Source: Lepiota brunneoincarnata
Taxonomy: Eukaryota; Basidiomycota; Agaricomycetes; Agaricales; Agaricaceae
Direction of reading: 5' to 3'
Assembly: GCA_023014365.1 (NCBI GenBank)
Contig: JAEBUN010000011.1
Location: forward strand, 1,221,076-1,285,075
Length of the DNA: 64,000 nt
Shown: positions 55,420 to 64,000 of the stretch, piece by piece
Layout: each line of letters starts with the position of its first letter
Numbering within the stretch: position 1 is the stretch's first letter
The notes under the pieces: generated by a model
Told to the model about the DNA's origin: nothing
Seen by the model: the letters and a program-made list of their open reading frames with translations, nothing else
Databases searched by the model: none
Made by a program: the position numbers and the translations under genes

Positions 55420-57983
55420 AAGCCGCTTCATCTACCCTACCTTCACGTGCGCCGTTCTCGAGCCGCCAAGGAATGCACCATACGTGGCTCCCATACAACG
55501 ACCTAGCGGGGCGACAGTAACAAGATCCAAGTCTGGAGCATCAACACAATCACGACATGCATAAACGAAGACTCACTGCTGCTTCATCCCTCCCTAGCTT
55601 TCCTGTTGGTATTTGACACGCGCACACACATCGAAACTTTACGCTCTCTACAAAGCGTGTTTCTATAGTACTTTTCAGGCTTTTGGAGAACATAGCGTGT
55701 TGCTGTGGCTAACAGGTACCTGAACTTGATAGGCATTTAGGGCGACTTTCCGTAAAGTAAGTGTCACCCGTTCATGTTTGGTATACAGGTGCATAGATAT
55801 TTTCAGAGCTTATAGGTCTTCTCAAGAATATATACATCAATAGAGGTTTATTCCTGAGTTCTAAATAGAGCGTTCAACAATCAGAATGCTAGTGATGAAC
55901 AATAATAGCCCTTACTCCCTTCCTTCAAGGCAACACTCAGTCCAACGATGAACAGTTGATACGTCGGACTTGGGATAGGACTTATGGTGTGTCCAACATT
56001 TATTCACAACTGATCGTCGTGGCACCACAGCAGTCGCATCTAGCTCCTGGGAGCTCTCCCGGCTGGCTCCTTAACATTTCGACCTGTCGCATTAACCTAC
56101 TCGGCTCGCAAACCGTTACAACGGAACACCCTGCTAAAAACAAGAACGTGATCAAGTTGCGGACCAGGGGCCGACCCGGAGGTATGTGTCGTCGGTACAA
56201 GTACACGGTTGCCTCAAGATCATCGACATCGATCCGTCCTGGAACTGGCAGGGGAGAGGGATATGAATAGCAAGGTCACCCAAGAAGAGGGATGTCATGG
56301 CCGTCACGATTTTACTTGACTCGACGAAAAATATTGTAGCAACCTGTCAATAACACCAAGTCAAATTGGCATGAGTACCCCCAATAAATAAGACATACCA
56401 TAGGCACCAAATTGTTCACCGTGGGCGACAAATGATCTCCCAGGCAATTTGGGCGCTGGAGCTTCCCTTGCCTCTTAGCCATTCATTCTCCCGATCCTTT
56501 GTCCTCACAACCGCGGCCTCACTCATGCCAAGCGGCTTGACAGTCTCCGCACGGCGCCCAGAACAAACATGCCAAATCTCATTCGGATCCATGAACACTC
56601 GCTTGCTCGGTTTGCTTATGAGTTCCATGTCGGCTCTGTGTTTGAGGTCTGCACAGAGACGTTTTTTGTGCTTCGGAGATATATTGGGACAGGGGAAGAG
56701 AGGGTGCCATATTTGAGGGAGGAGAGGAAGTCTGTGCGGAGGAGGATGGAGAGAATACCGAGATTGTGAAAAGGTGAATAGGTACAAACATCGTCAACTT
56801 CTGGTTACCTGCTCAGCTCAGTGCTCACTAGCACTCACTGTTCGCCTCTGCATCCCTTTCTCGTTCTTCTTCTTTCACAATCCATGCTCGTTCTCACTCT
56901 CATAGCCCACATTTGAGCGGTAGATATGCTGGCTATGATGTACATGAGTGCAACTGTACCCTGGAGGAGGCGGACAATAGCAGAGGATCATTTGATGCAG
57001 AGTCGCTCGTGTTTCGGGAGCTAGGGAATGTTCTAGGGAAGCTCGAAAACACACACCCCTCTGATGCCGAGCGAGTCCCTCTGCAGAGGCACTCGAATAC
57101 TTCTTTGTGGTCAGCAAAATTTGTTCCTTTGAGTGTATCAGTACCTTGTAATAGCACTTTCTTTCGATAGTTGGGCCTATTGGACAGACTGACTGTGTTC
57201 CCATTCCAGTTTCTTGACCTGACCATTAGATATCATATTACGACCCTTCCTTCACGCCGGTGGCTAATCGACGCCTACGATCACTGGCCTGTCCCATTTT
57301 TAAGTCTCCTGACATCAGTTGACCTGGGGTCAATTTGTTTTTGCATTCTTGGATACCAACGCAAGGGCCCAATCGCCCCCTTGGTTCTATTCAGAGGATT
57401 CGATGTGGCGAGGAAGGAACCGCCCAATCGCCGTGAATGAACCCTGTGGTGTTTCCCATCTGTGTTTATAGTAGTACTACACGAGGTGATGGTGAAGAGG
57501 TCACAACCTACGTCAGGGGAGGGGAGTGATGGAGAATAAGGGGTCAACGAGTGGTTCCGATGGATATGAGTTGGTCGACCGTTAAGTAGCATAGGCAGAG
57601 GAGCTAAGGTGGTGGCGAAATTGTCACAAGGCCAGTTCGACCTACGAGGGTATTGAAAAAGGGTCGGCAGTTCCGAATACTCGGATACCTGATTTGTTCT
57701 AAATTTTAAACGGGATTATCTCAATCGAGTCGCGCAGTCTCAATAACAATTGGCAGTGCTCAGTAGTCATTAATCAGGCCTCGAGCCCATCTCGTCCCGG
57801 GTCGCGGTCAGACTACGGGGAGCAAAATATATATACATCAGCACAGAGTCGTGTACTCCACAGTCCTAAAATAGGACGGACGTCAGTGTATCTGGACTTC
57901 ACTGTCATAATCCCGCGGCATGACGATACATCGAGGGGGTACAAATAAGGCTCCTGTCCCTCACCCCCCTCAAACATACAGCC
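55420..57983. other. Intergenic region, weak coding signals only
   Basis: Between the coiled-coil ORF and the decarboxylase I see only short frames. The minus-strand frame 56579-56797 starts with the same sequence as 54238 and may be a degenerate relative of that gene's first exon. The decarboxylase promoter should lie just before 57984. Confidence 0.4.
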
Positions 57984-60299
57984 ATGTCCCTCTCAAGGCA
58001 CAGTACGTCCTGCAAAGAGAACCTTCTGAAACTTACTCAAGGCTCTTCTTCCAGTCGACCCAGAGGAAGTCATCAGAAAGTCGAAGGAACACCCACAGAG
58101 GAAACATGTTCACCATGATAGACACTTCGGGCCAGCAAAAATCTCTTCCTACAGCAGAGAAAAAGATGGAGCCTCAGCCCCAAAATATACGATGCCGCGG
58201 CACGGTATTCCCTCTCAATCAGCCTACCAGCTCCTCCATGATGAAACCGCTCTCGATGGGAACCCTCTTTTGAATCTGGCATCGTAAGCAGATGAACCAA
58301 TTACGATAGGTGCTCGTAGGATCACGGTCTGACTGGATCCTCTCCTAGGTTTGTCCACACTTGGATGCCTGCAGAAGCGGACAAGTTGATCGTGGAAAAC
58401 CTCAACAAGAATATTGTTGATCAGGAGGAATATCCCGCAGCATCAATCATTCATAACCGCTGTGTTTCTATGAGTAAGTGCAATCAAACGCATAGTTGGA
58501 GTTATTGACATAATCGGTTCAACTCAGTCGCCGATCTCTGGAAGGCACCAAAGAAAGGCAACGCCATCGGAACAGCAACTGCTGGATCATCAGAAGGGAT
58601 CATGTTGGGCGGTTTAGCTATGAAGAAGCGCTGGCAGGAAGCTAGGAAAGCTGCTGGAAAGGATTACTTCCATCCAAACATTGTACTTGGAGCCGATGCC
58701 CAGGTCGCGCTCGAGAAATTCGCGAGGTAAATGGCTTTCCGTGCTGTTACAGTTGCAAAGCGCAGTGTGGCTGACAACTGAATAGGTACTTCGACGTTGA
58801 GTGTCGCCTCGTTCCGGTCAAGGTCGACAACGGCTTTATCATGGACCCAAATGACGCCTTGCAATATATCGATAAAAACACGATCGGAGTTATGGTCATT
58901 CTTGGAAGCACCTACACGGGCCATTTTGAAAACGTCCAATTGATGAGCGATCTCTGTAGGGTTCTCTCTAATTCTGCTCCTGGCGGTGGTAACTGAAATC
59001 ACCTTGGGATTTCTAGTGGATGACCTCCAGAAACGAACTGGATTAGACATTCCTATTCACGTTGACGCTGCGTCCGGTGGTTTTGTCGCGCCCTTCGTTT
59101 ATCCCAAGCTCAAGTGGTCCTTTGATGTCAAACGGGTGGTTTCTATTAACGCCTCTGGTCATAAATTCGGTCTTGTGTATGTCGGGCTTGGTTGGATCAT
59201 CTGGCGGGACGAGAGTTTGTTGCATAAGGATCTAGTGTTTGAGCTGCGTGAGTCTACAGCGCCCAATCCAAAGTCGATTCCGGTCTCATTCGTTGTTTCC
59301 CAAGACTACCTCGGGAACACCGAATATTCATACACGCTGTGTGTACACCTATCGGCCCCCACCGTGAACCACACGAAACACTAACCAACTCGCAGTAACT
59401 TCTCCAAACCCGCGGCGCCCGTCGTCGCCCAAATGTTCAATTTCCTAAACCTGGGCTTCGAGGGCTACAAGCAGATCATGGTTAAAAACTTACGAAATGC
59501 TCGCATACTCTCCCGTGCGCTGGAAAACACCTACTTCACGGTATGATACTCATGCCCTCCACATAATCATATTGGTGGTGATTTGTGATTATTTAGGTCT
59601 TGAGTATAATCCATCATCCTGTGGCCCCATTGGAGAACCATGGCAAAGGAGCACCCGGACAAGGAACCGATAATCCCGAGCTTTACGAGCCTGGTTTACC
59701 TGTTGTCTCCTTCAGGCTGTCGGACGAGTTCCGAAAGGAGTACCCGCGCTTTGAACAGCGCTGGATCCAGGTAAGTCTGGATTGTTGACTCTGCGGAGAA
59801 ATCCGCTGACCCCCCCCCCTCCTTCCCGTTCAGGTGATGCTGCGGACCAAGGGCTGGATCGTTCCCAACTACAATGTACGTGGTCTAGATATACAGCATG
59901 GATCCAATCTCTCACTAATGGGTAGGCACCCATGGGCGCCGAGGACGTAGAAATATTGCGTGTAGTTGGTGAGAATCTCTGTTGTCCCTACTGTCATTAT
60001 TATTTGAGTTCATTGATGGCCTTAGTTCGCGAGACGTTAACTGAAGATCTGACTGAGCGCCTCATTGTCGACATACTGGAAATCACAGAGAATCTCAAAG
60101 GTGGGTCGCTACTCATTTGCAGACGAATGTGTTCTCATGATTATCTCGTTGCGCATTAGGTGCGGAGGGTAACATGATGGTTTCCAATAAAGCAGTCCTG
60201 CACCAGCCTGACCACGAGCATGGTCGACCTGATAAGACCAATTTCGGCGATGGTGGCACGCCAGGTCAAAAACAAGGTGGCTTCTCCAGGCAGTGTTAA
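57984..60299 (+). CDS. Glutamate decarboxylase
   Basis: Thirteen exons (57984-58002, 58055-58283, 58349-58473, 58528-58726, 58786-58955, 59017-59247, 59305-59338, 59396-59540, 59597-59770, 59834-59875, 59926-59968, 60026-60100, 60160-60299) sum to exactly 542 codons with GT-AG introns. The protein follows fungal glutamate decarboxylases throughout: [49 protein letters not shown] and [17 protein letters not shown], where the Lys in SGHK binds pyridoxal phosphate. A YEP-type C-terminal domain follows and the chain ends in Gln-Cys. It makes GABA from glutamate with release of CO2, in the cytosol, feeding the GABA shunt. The last exon was chosen because it gives a typical tail and an intron of normal length (60101-60159). 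A second copy of the gene's 3' end begins the window. Confidence 0.93.
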
Positions 60300-60362
60300 T
60301 TGGTGTCATCAATGCATTTGCCTCGAGAAAGCGTTGGAAATCCCGCATGCGAAAAGGTTGTA

Positions 60363-61198
60363 CAGTGATTCCCCACAACTTGAGATGCCATGACAACTTG
60401 AGACAAACACAAATATCTCTTGATTGGGTGAGTGAAAATGTTTCGGAAAAATAGGAAAAATAGTAGTACCCAATACCAATAATATACTCAGTTTTTGTGT
60501 GAATTGAGCCAGTGGTGGAAGAGAAATCTGTGCATCAGTCTAGGATTTTTGGCAGTTTCAACACCTTAGCATTGGTTCAAGTGCAATTATTGGGGGACAA
60601 TGTGCCATGCTGGACTTACTTCACCTCCAGCATATGGGGGGTGGCCCTAGCCATCATTACTAGCCCAGAAGTTGCACTGGTTTCAACAGAATCTGACTAG
60701 CTTTGAATGTAGCTATGTTTTGGTATGATGTGTGACAAAGGGGTGATGTCACACCTGATCTAGTGATAGAGGCCCTTCTTGACTGCCTGGAAGGAGGAGA
60801 CCCAATGACTGGCCATTGAAAAAGTTCCTAAGATTAAATGGCCTTCCAAGCCTAAGAAACCTCAAAAACCAGCCTTATCTGCCTTCTTGACCTCTAATAC
60901 TGGTGGAGGAGATGAAGACAATGAGATGGATGAACCCACATGATACCCAATTTGGATGTGACATGTCCCAAAAATGGAAGTGTCATGCATCTCAACTTGT
61001 CCGGAATCATGGAAATTGACACCCCTTGAATCAAAACACAATTTCTACTGATATATATTTCCAATAATGCTCACTAATTTTTAATGGGTAGAGGAGACAT
61101 TCTTGCATATGTGACTATAATTTTTTTATTGTTTAATATGCCTAATACTTGTTAATTCTGGTCAACAAAAAGTCATCTCAAGTTGTGGGGAATCACTG
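60363..61198. mobile_element. Non-autonomous TA-flanked transposon, copy 1
   Basis: 836 bases starting CAGTGATTCCCCACAACTTG and ending with the reverse complement, flanked by TA (60361-60362, 61199-61200). The left copy of the duplication shows the empty site ggttgTAccttg at 388-389. The interior retains a piece related to the acidic C-terminus of a transposase (about 60770-60945, EKVPKIKWPSKPKKPQKPA-like) but no catalytic domain. Confidence 0.9.
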
Positions 61199-61404
61199 TA
61201 CCTTGATTAATTTTAAAGCTCGTATCCTTGTCGAACATATATTTCCTATTGAAGCGAATATATTTTGCTTATTCAAGTTGAACCAAGTTAAGGAGACACG
61301 TTTGTAATCACAAGGTCTGTGCGTGTTTTGTGTGGTTAGTGTATCAGGGAAGGGGCCGGAGGAACTGATATTTATTCGGGACACCGAAGAAATTGCCCCA
61401 GATG

Positions 61405-63417
61405 TTATAACTGCCCCCTAGCTTCCTCTGCTCTGTTCAAACCCATCTTCAGAGAAACCAAAGGCATCATCATATGCCCGCGATCATCTGCACATAGATA
61501 CAGTCAGTCTGGTCTGTGAGACAAGCAGACAGCCTTACCTTCACCGTTGACCTCTCCAAGCCACCTTCTCAATGGGCTCAGCAGACTCTTTTCCAAGCTA
61601 TCCAACATATCCTGGTCTCTGATCCCAGTCTACAGCTGTTCGGCATGCGTCCCTTGAACAAACAAAATAAAATCTTACCATGTTATCCTTATCCCTCATG
61701 AGAATCACATAGTACAATGATAACACCTCGACGATTTTTTTCGACTCCGGCCCCTCCAGAAATTCTTCAAGGTCCACATTTGTCCCAACATCAAATAAAT
61801 CTGGGGGACTTGGGCGGAACAGGATAGGTCCAAAGACCTTCATGAAGATCGGTGTCCCAAACAAATTCTGTGAGTGCGAAGGCGTTGGCTTTGAGAGAGC
61901 TAAAGCTTCAAGCACCGCATCCTTCACCAAGCCAACAGCTGCCACTCGCATCTGAGGGAATTCGCAGTTGGCCACGAGATCTGCGAGGAGATGTAGGCGA
62001 AGTTGCGATGGTCCAGAAGCGGCAAGGAGAGAGAGGATGCGGAAAGCTTGATGGCGTGTCTGAGGTGCGGGATGTGTACTCGAAAGTGCGACAAGAGGTG
62101 GGACGAGAGTACTGATGATGTCGGGTGAAAGCTCAGTTTTGGTGGCGACTTTGTTTCCGTGCAGCACGAGCATAAGGAAAGCGAGGGCGTCGCCTTGCAA
62201 AGTGGATTGTGGGTGGAGCATCGTTAAGACGCTTGGTGTGAATGAGGGTAGGAGTTGCACCTGGGTCGGCAAAGGCGGGCTCAACCAAGAGTGCACGAGA
62301 AGGACGATCGAAGACAAGGAAGGAAGATTTGTGAGTTCATTTAACTCATATCCGAGATCTGCATATATCAGCTAGGGGGATAATGAGTTGAAGCGCCAAC
62401 TGGTGACGATATCCCAACTCACTACATATGTGTCAATAAGTTTCCCTCCCTCGTTGTCCAATGATTGAGGTTGTTCTGTTACCCTCAGTCTTGGGAAGTA
62501 AATCTCAAATGCCTTGTGAGCTACGCGGTCGCCAATCGCGTGCCTGAACAAGGACAGCGCGGCATCCAGGAATGACTTCAGCAACGACTATGGGGAAACC
62601 AATGATCAGTATTGAAACCCTTGTTCCACCACCACGACCTACCTGACATTTCGTAACCTCTTCTTCGCTGGTCCCGGGTGACTCTCTTGCCCACTTCAAT
62701 ACTTGACGAGTCATATTGCCAGCTGTCTCCAACAGCGATCTCGCTTCCGATGGACTCGCGCGATCAGATACCGCCTCCATCGCGAGGCGCAAGCCCACTA
62801 ACAGAGGACCCAACACCTCGGACGCTGTTTTCTTCCTTAATGGCATTCGTGGGATTGCTGCAAATCCATTTCTGTCTAAGATTTCCGATTGCCGATGTGG
62901 GGAAGAAAAACGTACGAACCAGCTTGATAAAGCGTAACAAGCACGCCCAACTGTTCAGACCAACTGCCCTTCAGCTCGCTCCTATCGTCACCAGCAGGAT
63001 CATATTCGTCTTGAGCACGCTCAGCGATCTTTTCGGCTGCTTCCTGAGTTGCCATGACCACCTCCTTCGCTGAACAGTGCTCTCCCATGAGTGCAATAAG
63101 GTCTCTCGCACCGGGATCTTTGCATGGCAAAAGTACCGAGAGAAGATTCAAGGCATCCTATCCCACCCTCGATTTCCACATCTCTCACCGAGTAAATGAT
63201 CTCGAACGCACGAGTGAAGAAGCGATGCCCGCTTCTGAGGCCAAGGCGTATAACTCTGCAAGTTTGGGCTGGGTTGCTGAGTTTTCAACCTGCGCAGATG
63301 CGATGGAAGCGAGAGCGGCTCCTATAATGGCACTGTTAATTTCATACTTGCAATAAATTGAGCACGAGTGATGAACACGAAAAAGATACGCACCTCGTCT
63401 GAAAGGGCGGCACTCAT
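61405..63417 (-). CDS. Glomulin/ALF4/YAP1-binding-like protein
   Basis: Eight exons (63394-63417, 63212-63346, 62920-63157, 62643-62875, 62423-62587, 61679-62371, 61539-61629, 61405-61487) joined by GT-AG introns of 44-55 bases give exactly 554 codons, ATG to TAA. The protein is all-helical with HEAT/ARM-like runs (SVLTMLHPQSTLQGDALAFL, HQAFRILSLLAASGPSQLRL, FPQMRVAAVGLVKDAVLEAL). Its size and pattern fit the family of glomulin, plant ALF4 and the fungal YAP1-binding/Ybp2 proteins; glomulin binds the cullin-RING subunit Rbx1, and Ybp proteins act in oxidative-stress signalling or at kinetochores. The family call is from pattern only. The gene converges on the decarboxylase; a 5' fragment and a frame-broken copy exist elsewhere in the window. 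Confidence 0.65.
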
Positions 63418-63541
63418 TTCGTGTTTTTGGAAATCAGTTGTCTAACTTGTCTTCGAGCTGGAGACGCATGTGTTTGGTTTTGTTTATCATACCTCCCACC
63501 GCTCGAGATCAGTTGCCACTTCTTCAATACTATTCCATGTA

Positions 63542-64000
63542 CAGTGATTCCCCACAACTTGAGATGACTTTTTGTTGACCAGAATTAACAAGTATTAGGC
63601 ATATTAAACAATAAAAAAATTATAGTCACATATGCAAGAATGTCTCCTCTACCCATTAAAAATTAGTGAGCATTACTGGAAATATATATCAGTAGAAATC
63701 GTGTTTTGATTCAAGGGGTGTCAATTTCCATGATTCCGGACAAGTTGAGATGCACGTGACACTTCCATTTTTGGGCCATGTCACATCCAAATTGGGTATC
63801 ACGCAGGTTCATCCATCTCATCGTCTTCATCTCCTCCACCAGTATTAGAGGTCAAGAAGTCGAATAAGGCCGGTTTTTGAGGTTTCTTAGGCTTGGAAGG
63901 CCATTTAATCTTAGGAACTTTTTCAATGGCCAGTCATTGGGTCTCCTCCTTCCAGGCAGTCAAGAAGGGCCTCTATCACTAGATCAGGTGTGACATCACC
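63542..64000. mobile_element. Non-autonomous TA-flanked transposon, copy 2 (cut by window end)
   Basis: It begins CAGTGATTCCCCACAACTTG after TA and is the reverse complement of the right part of copy 1, so it is inserted in the opposite orientation. It keeps several CG dinucleotides where copy 1 has TG or CA. The remaining end lies outside the window. Confidence 0.9.

Larger units (their letters stand above)
59975..63541. repeat. Segmental duplication, right copy
   Basis: Same orientation and order as 1-2735. It is interrupted by an 836-base TA-flanked element (60363-61198) and ends in the window at a second copy of that element (63542). Both are absent from the left copy, which has the empty TA sites. 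Confidence 0.95.

Noticed and set aside
56416..56787. 123-codon minus-strand open frame overlapping plus-strand frames of equal length
   Set aside because: Competing frames on both strands, none with recognisable features; only the short shared start region is reported.
57281..57592. 103-codon minus-strand open frame
   Set aside because: No motif, no plausible start context and overlapping frames on the other strand; likely chance.
1..64000. CRISPR arrays, bacterial operons, rRNA genes
   Set aside because: The tandem repeats seen have no spacer-repeat alternation, the genes have spliceosomal introns, and no rRNA-like sequence was noticed.

Overview
The window looks like a transposon-rich stretch of an Agaricomycete (Basidiomycota) genome. 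The host genes are cut by many short GT-AG introns (about 41-65 bases), F-box/LRR genes are present, and the mobile elements are the usual fungal set: Ty3/gypsy chromoviruses, a Rep-helicase Helitron, Tc1 and Fot1/pogo-like DNA transposons. A Rhizoctonia-like genome is a guess, not a result.

Host backbone. Both ends carry the same block, the 3' end of a glutamate decarboxylase gene followed by a convergent glomulin/YAP1-binding-like gene (1-2735 and 59975-63541). The right copy is intact: the decarboxylase is at 57984-60299 (13 exons, 541 codons) and its neighbour at 61405-63417 (8 exons, 553 codons). The left copy of the neighbour has indels that break its frame. Beside the left block lie an LRR gene (2871-4220, minus), an F-box/LRR gene (4391-5792, plus) and a second, decayed LRR unit split by a Helitron and a Tc1 element (6336-7528 and 15672-16040). 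A P-loop NTPase gene with a nuclease-like C-terminus, now a pseudogene, occupies 44160-54150 on the minus strand and is cut in two by a retrotransposon.

Mobile DNA. From left to right: a Helitron (about 7529-14050), a Tc1 element with 210-base inverted repeats (14064-15669), a gypsy remnant (17341-17935), a degenerate chromovirus RT1 (18147-27981) holding a solo LTR and a tandem-repeat insert, a second Tc1-like element starting at 30534 and split by chromovirus RT2 (31081-38949), a Fot1/pogo-like relic (39329-40626), another solo LTR (41875-42202), gypsy element RT3 (45709-52367), and two inverted copies of a non-autonomous TA-flanked element inside the right duplication (60363-61198 and 63542 to the end).

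Most notable points. RT2 has an intact gag and pol and also carries, antisense and downstream of pol, a spliced gene for a coiled-coil protein whose six-cysteine Zn2Cys6-type cluster exists only after intron removal. RT1 carries a different extra ORF (zinc knuckle) in the same place. LTR pairs differ almost only by CpG transitions, and the in-frame stops of the Helitron, Tc1, NTPase pseudogene and RT3 are all TGA. Both facts fit cytosine methylation followed by deamination.
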